From contig DASSBN010000040.1 in the NCBI GenBank assembly GCA_035698665.1, positions 1 through 56,135 on the forward strand: a stretch of DNA of 56,135 nucleotides, given 5' to 3'. How positions within the stretch are numbered: the stretch's first letter is position 1; each line of letters starts with the position of its first letter. Of the stretch, positions 8,490-15,645 are shown in pieces. The position numbers were made by a program, and so were the translations under genes. Under the pieces are notes generated by a model, which saw only the letters and a program-made list of their open reading frames with translations, searched no databases and had not been told where the DNA came from. The stretch is from DATEOR01 sp035698665 (lineage in GTDB: Bacteria; Actinomycetota; Thermoleophilia; Gaiellales; Gaiellaceae).

Positions 8490-9182
8490 GTGACGGCCTC
8501 CGCGCAGGAGGCCCCACACGGCAGCCGTGGACTGCTTGATCACGCGCCAGGACGTCGCGAAGACGACGCGGAGGTAGAGGCCGACCGAGCGGTCGGCGAT
8601 GTACTCGAGGTCGTGGGCGAGCTTCTCGGCCCAGGACTCCTCGCGCCCCATTCGGGTCTGCGCGAGCCCGGTGAGGCCCGGCCTGACGACGAGACGCTGC
8701 CAGTACTGCGGGATCTCCTCTGCGAGCTTCTCGAAGAAGGTGGGGCGGATCGGTCGCGGCCCGACGATGGACATGTCGCCGCGCAGGACGTTCCAGAGCT
8801 GCGGCATCTCGTCGAGCTGGGAGGCGCGGAGCCAGCGGCCGAGCCTCGTCACCTCCGCGGCCGTGCGGACCGTGAGCTCCTCGCCGTAATACGGGCCGAG
8901 CCGCGACTCCGCGTCACGCCTGAGCGTCCGGAACTTCAACATGTGGAAGATCCGTCCGTGCCTGCCGACCCGAAGGCCGCGGTAGAAGAGCGGGGTGCCG
9001 GACGTGGCGAGCAAGACGATCGTCACGAGGACGAGGATCGGCGAAGCGATGAGGAGAACCGTCGCGGAGATGAGGACGTCGAGCGTCCGCAGCGCCGCGT
9101 CGACCCCGCGCCGCTCCGCGCCTTCCCTCGAGAGGCGCGCGTAGCGCTCGGCGAGCGACTCGGTCTCGGTCGAAGCCGTCAA
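8487..9182 (-). CDS. Initiating sugar-phosphate transferase (bacterial sugar transferase family)
   Basis: A 231-residue polyprenyl-phosphate sugar-1-phosphate transferase (PF02397 type), which starts a repeat unit by moving a sugar phosphate from an NDP-sugar to undecaprenyl phosphate. One hydrophobic segment near residues 33-60 is followed by 'YRGLRVGRHGRIFHMLKFRTL', 'LGRWLRASQLDEMPQLWNVL' and 'GDMSIVGPRPIRP'. 'VVRPGLTGLAQ' is also canonical. It starts with TTG behind GAGG. It is the short catalytic form without the large WcaJ-type N-terminal region. A second such enzyme is at 46918-47499, so two different glycans, or two repeat units, may be initiated. Confidence 0.93.
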   Translation of the reverse strand: MTASTETESLAERYARLSREGAERRGVDAALRTLDVLISATVLLIASPILVLVTIVLLATSGTPLFYRGLRVGRHGRIFHMLKFRTLRRDAESRLGPYYGEELTVRTAAEVTRLGRWLRASQLDEMPQLWNVLRGDMSIVGPRPIRPTFFEKLAEEIPQYWQRLVVRPGLTGLAQTRMGREESWAEKLAHDLEYIADRSVGLYLRVVFATSWRVIKQSTAAVWGLLRGGRH

Positions 9183-9271
9183 CTACCTCGGCGTTGCGTA
9201 GCCATGCGAGCGGGTGCGCATGTCCAGGGCAGCGTATTCTTCAGCGCGCTGCGCCTCCAGCGGCTCGAACC

Positions 9272-10261
9272 ATGCCCGAGCGACCGGTCATCATCGGCGG
9301 GTGTCCCCGCTCGGGGACGACGCTCCTGCGCACGATGCTCCACGTCCACCCCGAGTTCGCGATCCCCCGCGAGACGCGGTTTGTACTGGAGGCCTGGAGA
9401 AGACGGACGCTGTTCGGCGACCTGCGCAAGCCGGATAACCGTCGGCGTCTCGCCGGGTGGATCTTCACGGGCGAGAAGACGCACGCCAATCGTCTTGGCC
9501 TCGATCCAACCGAAGCAACCGAGCGCCTCGTGGCTGCGCCGCCCACGCTCGGCTCGCTGCTCGCCGAGTGTTTCGTCATGTTCTCCGAGAAACAAGGCAA
9601 GCCGCGCTGGGGCGACAAGCGACCCGTCTATGCGTTGCAGATCGCGGCGATCTTCGATCTCTTCCCCAGCGCCCATTTCATCCATATCGTGCGCGACCCC
9701 CGCGCCTGCGCCGCGTCGGCGCGCAAGTTGAACTGGTACGACGGAAATATCGTGCCGTCCGTTCAGTATTGGGAGGCCACCCTCAAGGCCGTCGCCGCCA
9801 TGCGACCGCGTCTCGCCGCCGACCAGCTTCTCGAAGTGCGCTACGAAGACCTGGTTTGCGAGCCGCAGACGACGCTCCGGCGGATAACGCGGTTCGTCGG
9901 TGCGGCATCCGACGAGAGCACCTTGGAGTCGGTGCTGCGCTTTCACGAGCAGGAGGAGAGGCTCAGTCCTCGTTTTCACCCCAATCTGAGACGCCCACTC
10001 GACGTCTCGCGAGTCTCGGCTTGGGCGGAGCGGCTCTCCGATGAGGAGGTCGCCTTCATCGAGGAGACGACCGCGCCTCTCATGAACGCTTGGAGCTACG
10101 AAGGCACGAGGCAGATGCAAGCCCCGCGCACGCTGCGCAGACAACTCCAGATGAGGCGCAAGCGGCGCGCAAGCGCGAGGAGGGCCATCCGCTGGCTGGA
10201 CCAGGTGCAGACCCACGTGACGCACCGGCATCCGATCGCCGCCGCCCCGCCCAGACCCTAG
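9272..10261 (+). CDS. PAPS-dependent sulfotransferase family protein (1)
   Basis: A 329-residue sulfotransferase. The start 'MPERPVIIGGCPRSGTTLLRTML' places the 5'-phosphosulfate-binding loop (CPRSGTT) at residues 10-16. 'HFIHIVRDPRACAAS' is the 3'-phosphate-binding motif (RDPR...S). 'LLEVRYEDLV' is the usual strand preceding the last helix. The C-terminus is basic. I used ATG 9272 because it gives the expected short N-terminus before the loop. No good ribosome site is visible; a TATTCT box lies about 30 nt upstream. This is one of five sulfotransferase domains in the window; the acceptor (sugar or peptide) is unknown. Confidence 0.88.
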   Translation: MPERPVIIGGCPRSGTTLLRTMLHVHPEFAIPRETRFVLEAWRRRTLFGDLRKPDNRRRLAGWIFTGEKTHANRLGLDPTEATERLVAAPPTLGSLLAECFVMFSEKQGKPRWGDKRPVYALQIAAIFDLFPSAHFIHIVRDPRACAASARKLNWYDGNIVPSVQYWEATLKAVAAMRPRLAADQLLEVRYEDLVCEPQTTLRRITRFVGAASDESTLESVLRFHEQEERLSPRFHPNLRRPLDVSRVSAWAERLSDEEVAFIEETTAPLMNAWSYEGTRQMQAPRTLRRQLQMRRKRRASARRAIRWLDQVQTHVTHRHPIAAAPPRP

Positions 10262-10300
10262 CTTTCCGCCTCGAGCTCGCCCGGCTGGACGCACGCTGCG

Positions 10301-10306
10301 CATAAT
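10301..10306 (+). promoter_or_regulatory. Leaderless -10 box CATAAT
   Basis: CATAAT lies 8 nt before the ATG of the LysR gene at 10315. It is one of the few AT-rich hexamers in this region. Confidence 0.45.
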
Positions 10307-10314
10307 GAACGCTT

Positions 10315-11205
10315 ATGGATACGCGTCAGCTTGCTGCTTTTTGCGCGGTCGTCGAGAAGAGCAGCTTCTCGCAGGCCGCGGAGAAGCTCGGCGTCACGCA
10401 GCCGGCGGTCAGCCTCCAGGTGCGAGCGCTCGAAGAGCGCCTCGGCCGGACGCTGCTCGACCGCTCGGGCAGGCGGGTCGAGCCCACGGAGGCAGGGCTC
10501 GCGCTCTACCGGAGCGCTCAGCGCATGCTCGCGCTCGAGGAGCAGCTCTACGACGAGGTCGCCGCCGAGAGCGGTGAGCTCCAGGGCACGCTCGCGATCG
10601 GCGCATCCACGGGACCGGGCGCGCATCTCGTCCCGCTCCTTCTCTGCGAGTTCCAGCGCGAGCACGCCGAGCTCCACGTCGCGCTCTCGATCTGGGACAC
10701 GCAGACGGTGAGTGAAAAGGTCGCGCAGCGAGAGCTCGAGCTCGGCGTCGTCGGTGCGCTGCGGCGGAACCGCTCGCTCGAGTTCGAGCCGCTCGTCCGG
10801 GACGAGATCGTGCTCGCCGTCCCGCCCGCTCATCGCGCGGCGGGCGGAACGATCTCGGTCGACGACCTTCGCGAGGAGAACGTCATCGCCATGCAGGAGG
10901 GCGCCGGTGTTCGCCAGGTCGTCGACGAGGAGCTCCGCCGCGCCGGGCTCCGCGTCCGCGAGCTCGGGCCCAGGCTGGAGCTCGGCCTGCAGGAATCCGT
11001 GAAAAGCGCGGTTGCCGCCGGCTTCGGCGTCACCTTCATCTCGCGGACGGCGATCGAAGGCGAGCTGGCGGCCGGGACGCTCGCGGTGGCGCGGGTCGAG
11101 GGCCTCGAGCCGGCGCGGCAGATCTACGTCGTTCGCGCGAAGGGCCGCCCGCCCACGCGCGCCGCCGCCGCGTTCCTCGAGTTCGCGCGCGAGAAGACGA
11201 CGTGA
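10315..11205 (+). CDS. LysR-family transcriptional regulator
   Basis: A 296-residue LysR regulator. The N-terminal winged helix-turn-helix is clear: 'MDTRQLAAFCAVVEKSSFSQ' followed by 'AAEKLGVTQPAVSLQVRALE'. The periplasmic-binding-protein-like effector domain follows from about residue 90 ('GTLAIGASTGPG'). It overlaps the downstream maleylacetate-reductase-like gene by 4 nt (GTGA). That is unusual for LysR regulators, which are often divergent, and implies co-transcription. It may respond to the substrate of that enzyme. A sulfur-responsive (CysB/CysL-like) role is possible given the sulfur genes nearby but is not supported by sequence. Confidence 0.92.
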   Translation: MDTRQLAAFCAVVEKSSFSQAAEKLGVTQPAVSLQVRALEERLGRTLLDRSGRRVEPTEAGLALYRSAQRMLALEEQLYDEVAAESGELQGTLAIGASTGPGAHLVPLLLCEFQREHAELHVALSIWDTQTVSEKVAQRELELGVVGALRRNRSLEFEPLVRDEIVLAVPPAHRAAGGTISVDDLREENVIAMQEGAGVRQVVDEELRRAGLRVRELGPRLELGLQESVKSAVAAGFGVTFISRTAIEGELAAGTLAVARVEGLEPARQIYVVRAKGRPPTRAAAAFLEFAREKTT

Positions 11206-12176
11206 TCGTCCGCTGGGGCCTCGGCGCCCTGTCGTCGGTGCTGGCGGAGGTCGGCTCCGAGCGGCCGGTGCTCGTCACGACCGAGCGCTGGCGCGAGCTC
11301 GACCTTCCCGCTGCGAACGCCTTCTACGGCGTCGAGCGCCACGGCTCCCCGGAATCGGTCGCACAGGCGACGGCGGCCGCCGAAGGCGCGGACGGGCTCC
11401 TCGCGGTCGGCGGCGGGAGCGCGATCGACACCGCCAAGGCCGTGTCGGCGGGAACGGGACTTCCGGTCGTCTCCGTGCCGACGACGTACTCCGGGGCCGA
11501 GTGGACGCCCGGCTTCGGCGTCCGCGACGAGGCCCGGCGTGTGAAGGGCGGGGGAAGCGGCGCACGTGTCGAGGGGATCGTCTACGAGCCCGAGCTCACG
11601 TACGACCTCCCGCCCGACGAGACCGGCGGCACCGCGCTGAACGCCCTCGCCCACTGCGCCGAGGCTCTCTACGTGCAGGGGCGAAACGACCACGCGGACG
11701 CCGACGCGCTCGCCGGCGCACCGCTCATCTCCGACAACCTCCCGCTGGTGCTCGCGGACGGCCGCTTCCCCGAGGCGAGGCGTGCGCTGCTCGAGGGCGC
11801 CATGCACGCCGGCGCCGCGCTCGCCGGAGCCGGGCTCGGCCTCGGGCACGCGATGGCGCAGGCGGTCGGCGGCCGCTACGGAATCGCCCACGGGGCCGCC
11901 AACGCCATCTGCCTGCCGCCGGCGCTTCGCTTCAACGCGGACGTCGCGGCCGCTCCCATCGAGCGCTTCGGGGAGGCCATGCGGACGGGCGACCCGGTCG
12001 CGCGCGTCGAGGAGCTCGCCCGCCTGTCCGGGTTCACGCTTCTCCGCCACCTCGGCGTCCCGCACGACGACCTTCCCGCGCTGGCCGAGGCGGCTGCCCA
12101 GCGGGGCGGCGCCAAGGCGAATCCGCGCCCGGCGTCAGCCGAAGACGTGCTCGGGCTCTTCGAGAGCGTCTGGTGA
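11202..12176 (+). CDS. Iron-containing alcohol dehydrogenase, maleylacetate-reductase-like
   Basis: A 324-residue group III iron-dependent dehydrogenase. 'LLAVGGGSAIDTAKAV' is the NAD(P)-binding signature. 'VPTTYSGAEWTPGFGV' and 'TALNALAHCAEALY' match maleylacetate reductases (consensus PTTYAGSExTP and NAxAHxxEaLY) better than generic alcohol dehydrogenases. 'GLGLGHAMAQAVGGRYGIAH' carries the two His that bind iron in metal-dependent members. It is co-transcribed with the LysR gene. No intradiol dioxygenase or other aromatic-ring gene is nearby, so the true substrate is uncertain. Its 3' end overlaps the convergent methyltransferase gene by 42 nt. Confidence 0.82.
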   Translation: MIVRWGLGALSSVLAEVGSERPVLVTTERWRELDLPAANAFYGVERHGSPESVAQATAAAEGADGLLAVGGGSAIDTAKAVSAGTGLPVVSVPTTYSGAEWTPGFGVRDEARRVKGGGSGARVEGIVYEPELTYDLPPDETGGTALNALAHCAEALYVQGRNDHADADALAGAPLISDNLPLVLADGRFPEARRALLEGAMHAGAALAGAGLGLGHAMAQAVGGRYGIAHGAANAICLPPALRFNADVAAAPIERFGEAMRTGDPVARVEELARLSGFTLLRHLGVPHDDLPALAEAAAQRGGAKANPRPASAEDVLGLFESVW

Positions 12177-13049
12177 GGGAACGGCGACGATCCTGAGCCC
12201 GAGGACAGCGAGGTCGGCAGGGTCGTAGGAGCGAAACCGGGGCGCGACCTTATCCGGAAGCTCCGCATCCGGCCGCCAGGACTTTGCGGCGACGACGTCG
12301 AAGCCGGCCGCCTCGAAGGCGTTCACATAGTCGGAGAAGCGCAGCCGGTTCTGATGCAGGAGGCTCGAATTGGCGAGCCCCCAGGCGCGATCCGAATACC
12401 GCAGGAAGTTGTACGGCGAGACAGAGCGGTCGAAATGCGAGAAGTGGTCGCTCAGGTCGATCCGGGAGCTGAGCGCTCCGTCCGGCCGAAGGAGCCGGCG
12501 GCACTCGGACAGGAGCGGAACGAGATCCTCCGCGGGGATGTGCTCGAGCGTGCTCGTGCTCGTGACGAAATCGACCGACGCGCCGGGGAGCCCGGTCGCA
12601 CGCGCATCGCAAGGCGCGAGGTAGCGGATTCCGAAGCGGTGCTCGAGCTCCACGATCGAGTCGATCGCGCCCCCGGGGTCGCGAAGCCCGTGCTCCGCAC
12701 GGAGACCGCCGAGGCGCGCGAGGGTCACGTTGACCAGATCGACACGCACGTTCGGGCGGAGGTCGACGAGGATCTGGTGCTCGACACCCAGCGCCCAGAA
12801 GGAGAGCGGCCCCGCGAGATCCCAACCGGCGCCGAACTCGTAGAACACCGCCTCGCCGAGCGGACGCTTCGGGCCGTGCTCGGCGTAGGCCTCGACGTGG
12901 TTGACGGCGCGGGAGAACCGGCGCCGGAAGCCCGCTTCGGGCCCCGGGAGCGAGCGCGTCACATGCCGCTGGAGCAGGTAGTTGGCTCGTTCGGGGTGCG
13001 GGAGGACGCTGAGGCTCTTCTGTAGGAACGCCTTGGCGAGCCACCGCAT
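12135..13049 (-). CDS. SAM-dependent methyltransferase
   Basis: A 304-residue class I methyltransferase. 'AVFYEFGAGWDLAGPLSFWA' is an E/DxGxG-like motif I. 'VDFVTSTSTLEHIPAEDLVP' corresponds to motif post-II (xxxLEHI) and 'ECRRLLRPDGALS' to motif III of Methyltransf_11-type enzymes. The frame is open further upstream, but I place the start at ATG 13049, which has a TAATCT -10 box 7 nt upstream; the extension would run into the divergent gene at 13086. The substrate is unknown; a sugar or small molecule is plausible in this neighbourhood. Confidence 0.82.
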   Translation of the reverse strand: MRWLAKAFLQKSLSVLPHPERANYLLQRHVTRSLPGPEAGFRRRFSRAVNHVEAYAEHGPKRPLGEAVFYEFGAGWDLAGPLSFWALGVEHQILVDLRPNVRVDLVNVTLARLGGLRAEHGLRDPGGAIDSIVELEHRFGIRYLAPCDARATGLPGASVDFVTSTSTLEHIPAEDLVPLLSECRRLLRPDGALSSRIDLSDHFSHFDRSVSPYNFLRYSDRAWGLANSSLLHQNRLRFSDYVNAFEAAGFDVVAAKSWRPDAELPDKVAPRFRSYDPADLAVLGLRIVAVPSPDALEEPEHVFG

Positions 13050-13056
13050 CGTTCGC

Positions 13057-13062
13057 AGATTA
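13057..13062 (-). promoter_or_regulatory. Leaderless -10 box TAATCT
   Basis: On the minus strand TAATCT is 7 nt before the methyltransferase ATG at 13049. It sits back-to-back with the plus-strand box at 13071-13076 in a 36-bp divergent intergenic region. Confidence 0.5.
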
Positions 13063-13070
13063 GAGACCGG

Positions 13071-13076
13071 TAGGCT
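13071..13076 (+). promoter_or_regulatory. Leaderless -10 box TAGGCT
   Basis: TAGGCT lies 9 nt before the ATG at 13086 in the same divergent region as the methyltransferase promoter. Confidence 0.4.
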
Positions 13077-13085
13077 TCGACCGCG

Positions 13086-13733
13086 ATGGCCGACGACTGG
13101 CGCGTCACGATCGACTTCGACGACGAGGGCGACGGCACCCAGCTGGCCGAGTGGCTGGCCGCGGTCGACCTCGAGGGCGAGGAGCGCTCCTCGCTCGGCG
13201 AACGCGTGATCGTCAGCCGTGACGGGCCGCGGGTCTACCTCTATGCCGATTCCGAAGAGCCGGCCCGCGAGGTTCTCCGAACCGTGTCTGCCCGCATCGA
13301 GCAAGAGGGCCAGGCGGCGTTCACCGTGCTCGAACGCTGGCATCCCGTCGAACAGGCCTGGAAGGACGGCTCGATCCCGCTGCCCACCGGGCCGGAAGAG
13401 CTCGAGGAGGAGCACGAGCGCCTGCAGGATCGCGAGGCGGCCGAATCGGCCGAGACCGGTGCCGCCCAGTGGGAGGTGCGCATCGAGCTGGCGTCACACG
13501 AGGACACCGTCACCCTGGCGGAGCGCCTCGAGTCCGAGGGGATTCCGGTGGTGCGCCGGCACACATTCCTCCTCGCCGGAGCAGCGAACGAAGACGACGC
13601 GCGCGAGCTCGCCGAACGCATCCGCGGGGAAGCCCCGGAGGGCGCGAAGGTCGACGTCGAGGCGGGTGGCGGGATGGTCTGGGAGGTCGCTCCCAGGAAC
13701 CCGTTCACGTTCTTCGGCGGCCTCGGGGGCTAG
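13086..13733 (+). CDS. Conserved hypothetical protein with an internal duplication
   Basis: A 215-residue acidic soluble protein that I do not recognise. It has two related ~70-residue halves. The first starts at residue 5 ('WRVTIDFDDEGDGTQLAEWL') and continues through 'VYLYADSEEPAREVLRTV'. The second starts near residue 129 ('WEVRIELASHEDTVTLAERL') and continues through 'FLLAGAANEDDARELAERI'. Each looks like beta-alpha-beta with a final helix, similar in outline to SPOR or DUF2007-type modules. A Glu-rich linker joins them. There is no signal peptide or membrane segment. The TAGGCT box supports the ATG start. Function unknown. Confidence 0.7.
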   Translation: MADDWRVTIDFDDEGDGTQLAEWLAAVDLEGEERSSLGERVIVSRDGPRVYLYADSEEPAREVLRTVSARIEQEGQAAFTVLERWHPVEQAWKDGSIPLPTGPEELEEEHERLQDREAAESAETGAAQWEVRIELASHEDTVTLAERLESEGIPVVRRHTFLLAGAANEDDARELAERIRGEAPEGAKVDVEAGGGMVWEVAPRNPFTFFGGLGG

Positions 13734-13753
13734 CTACCGGCAGGCCGCTCGGG

Positions 13754-13759
13754 TAGGCT
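13754..13759 (+). promoter_or_regulatory. Leaderless -10 box TAGGCT before a small ORF
   Basis: TAGGCT lies 7 nt before a TTG that opens a 26-codon ORF (13767-13847). The spacing matches the other leaderless starts of the window. Confidence 0.35.
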
Positions 13760-13766
13760 GGTCCGG

Positions 13767-13847
13767 TTGAGCTATGACCTGATCGGAGGCCAGCTGGTGG
13801 AAATGGAACCGCACCCAACCGACGGCGGCCTTCGCTTGCCCGGCTAG
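13767..13847 (+). CDS. Possible 26-residue small protein
   Basis: TTG-initiated, 26 codons plus TAG, encoding 'MSYDLIGGQLVEMEPHPTDG' and six more residues (GLRLPG). I recognise no family. Support is limited to the leaderless -10 spacing, GC-rich third positions and its place in the 180-bp gap before the MFS exporter gene. It is in frame with that exporter, with a stop in between, so it could instead be a regulatory upstream ORF or a relic. Confidence 0.3.
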   Translation: MSYDLIGGQLVEMEPHPTDGGLRLPG

Positions 13848-13913
13848 CTCCGCACCTTTTCGCGCGTCTCTCCGGGCCGGCCTGACCGCCGGCTTCGTGC
13901 CCTTCCCCGAGGA

Positions 13914-15209
13914 ATGAGAGACGTGAACCCCGAAACGACCATAGGCCTGCGCCGCGTGAAGATCCTGCGCCCCCTGGCGATCAGGGACTTCGCCCTGCTG
14001 TGGACCGGAGCCGCGGTCTCTCTCCTCGGCGACGGCGTCTACATCGTCGCCATCGCCTGGCAGGTGTACGAGATCTCGGACACTCCGACGGCTCTGTCGC
14101 TGATCGGCGTCGCGTGGACCCTGCCGATGGCTGCCTTCCTGCTCGTGGGCGGCGTCGTCAGCGACCGCTTCGACCGGCAGCGGATCATGATCGCCACCGA
14201 CATCGTCCGCGCGGTCGCGGTCACGGTGATCGCGGTGCTCTCCCTCGCCGGAGTCCTCGAGCTCTGGCATCTCTTCCTGCTCGCGATCGTTTTCGGCACC
14301 GGGGATGCGTTCTTCGGCCCGGCGTTCAACGCCACGGTGCCGCAGATCGTCCCGCAGCGGCTGCTCGTGCAGGCGAATTCGCTCGACCAGTTCATCCGGC
14401 CCTTCATGATGGCTCTGGCCGGTCCGGCGCTCGGCGGCCTGACCGTGGCCGCCCTCGGCGCGGGAGCGGCGTTCGCGCTCGACGCCGGGTCGTTCTTCCT
14501 CTCGGCGCTCGCAATCTCGCTCATGTCGTCGGGGCACCGCGTCGACCGCAGCGAGGAGAAGATGGGCTCCGCGCTCAACGACCTGCGCGAGGCGTTCAGC
14601 TTCGTCCGCCAGCACGCGTGGCTCTGGGGAACGCTGCTCGGCGCCGCCATCTCGCTCCTCGCCTTCTGGGGACCCATCGAAGTGCTCGTTCCGTACCGGA
14701 TCAAGAACGACCTCGGCGGCGATGCCGCCGACTTCGGCCTGGTCCTCGCCGCGGGCGGCGTCGGCGCGATCTTGGCGGCCGTGGTCATGGCGCAGGCCGG
14801 GCTGCCGCGCAAGCACATGACGTTCATGTACGTGGCCTGGGCGATCGGCTGTCTCGGGATCGCCGGTCTCGCGTTCGCCACCGTGCTCTGGCAGGCCATG
14901 GCCTCGTCATTCGTTCAGCAGGCTCTCTTCGCATCCGGGCTGATCGTGTGGGGGACCCTCATGCAGACGCTCGTTCCCTCACGGCTGCTCGGGCGCGTCA
15001 CGAGCCTCGACTGGCTCGTGTCGACGTCGCTCGTCCCGATCTCCTTCGCGCTGACCGGCCCTGTCGCTGCGGCTGTCGGCGCGGAGGCGACGCTCGCGGG
15101 CGCCGGCGTGATCGCGTGTGCGGCGACGCTGCTCTGCCTGCTCATCCCGGGGATGAGAGACACTGAGCGGGGCGAGCACCTGGCGGTCCTCGCCGAGGAG
15201 CGGAGCTAG
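13914..15209 (+). CDS. MFS transporter, EntS/MFS_3-like exporter
   Basis: A 431-residue major facilitator with about 12 hydrophobic segments. 'FALLWTGAAVSLLGDGVYIV' is the start of TM1, and 'GGVVSDRFDRQRIM' is the conserved loop 2-3 signature (G-x-x-x-D-R-x-x-R-R-x). The arrangement fits the MFS_3 subfamily (EntS-like and macrolide/peptide exporters). 'GAGG...' is absent, but 'FGTGDAFFGPAFNATVPQIV' is typical of that group. A GAGGA ribosome site immediately precedes the ATG. It ends tail-to-tail with the next gene, sharing the bases CTAG. It is likely an efflux permease; the substrate is unknown. Confidence 0.9.
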   Translation: MRDVNPETTIGLRRVKILRPLAIRDFALLWTGAAVSLLGDGVYIVAIAWQVYEISDTPTALSLIGVAWTLPMAAFLLVGGVVSDRFDRQRIMIATDIVRAVAVTVIAVLSLAGVLELWHLFLLAIVFGTGDAFFGPAFNATVPQIVPQRLLVQANSLDQFIRPFMMALAGPALGGLTVAALGAGAAFALDAGSFFLSALAISLMSSGHRVDRSEEKMGSALNDLREAFSFVRQHAWLWGTLLGAAISLLAFWGPIEVLVPYRIKNDLGGDAADFGLVLAAGGVGAILAAVVMAQAGLPRKHMTFMYVAWAIGCLGIAGLAFATVLWQAMASSFVQQALFASGLIVWGTLMQTLVPSRLLGRVTSLDWLVSTSLVPISFALTGPVAAAVGAEATLAGAGVIACAATLLCLLIPGMRDTERGEHLAVLAEERS

Positions 15210-15559
15210 CAGGGGCCGGCGATCGGGGCGTTCTCGTTCGGGCCGTTCATGTGCTGGACGTTCGCGCCGCTGCCGGCCTGCAGGCAGTAGGAGAACTGGT
15301 CCGCGCGGACGAGGGTGACGCCGAACGATGGAGGCAGCTGGGCTTCGGCGCCGACGTAGGTGCTGGCCGTGTTGAACCATTCCTCCATGACCGGGGTCGC
15401 CTGCTGCAGGTTGATCGCCGCGCTGACCTGGTTCGCGGAGTCTTCGAGCTGCTGCTGGTGTGCCGAGGCCGGGCCCGTGTCCTGGGCTGCTTTCAGCACG
15501 AGATAGCCGCCGACGGCAAGCGCGGCAAGCATGAAGACGTAACCAAGGACTCGGCCCAT
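15206..15559 (-). CDS. Small membrane-anchored pilin-like protein
   Basis: A 117-residue protein with one N-terminal membrane helix ('MGRVLGYVFMLAALAVGGYL') and an extracytoplasmic domain. The end 'GVTLVRADQFSYCLQAGS' plus a terminal Gly-Pro-Cys resembles the C-terminal disulfide region of type IV pilins and pseudopilins, with two Cys that could pair. There is no GFxxxE prepilin cleavage site, so it is not a normal pilin. I chose the second Met (15559), which has a TATATG box 5 nt upstream. Function unknown. Confidence 0.6.
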   Translation of the reverse strand: MGRVLGYVFMLAALAVGGYLVLKAAQDTGPASAHQQQLEDSANQVSAAINLQQATPVMEEWFNTASTYVGAEAQLPPSFGVTLVRADQFSYCLQAGSGANVQHMNGPNENAPIAGPC

Positions 15560-15564
15560 GCGGG

Positions 15565-15570
15565 CATATA
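15565..15570 (-). promoter_or_regulatory. Leaderless -10 box TATATG
   Basis: On the minus strand, 5 nt before the ATG at 15559, inside an 86-bp AT-richer divergent region shared with the sulfonate operon promoter. Confidence 0.4.
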
Positions 15571-15633
15571 TCGGCCTTGCGAGAGGTCGAGTTGAATAAG
15601 AAGTCAAAATGCTTGTGATTAGCGCAACGGTGG

Positions 15634-15639
15634 TATAGT
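15634..15639 (+). promoter_or_regulatory. Promoter of the sulfonate operon, -10 box TATAGT
   Basis: TATAGT lies 6 nt before the GTG at 15646, with a possible -35 TTGTGA at 15613-15618 (15-nt spacing, slightly short). The surrounding 50 bp are distinctly AT-rich for this genome. It probably drives the operon to 21624, since the following genes overlap or are closely spaced. Confidence 0.55.
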
Positions 15640-15645
15640 CAGGCC

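Noticed and set aside
10315..11205. Naming the LysR protein as CysB/CysL because of the nearby sulfur genes
   Set aside because: Nothing in the effector domain identifies the ligand, and it is co-transcribed with a maleylacetate-reductase-like gene rather than the sulfur operon.
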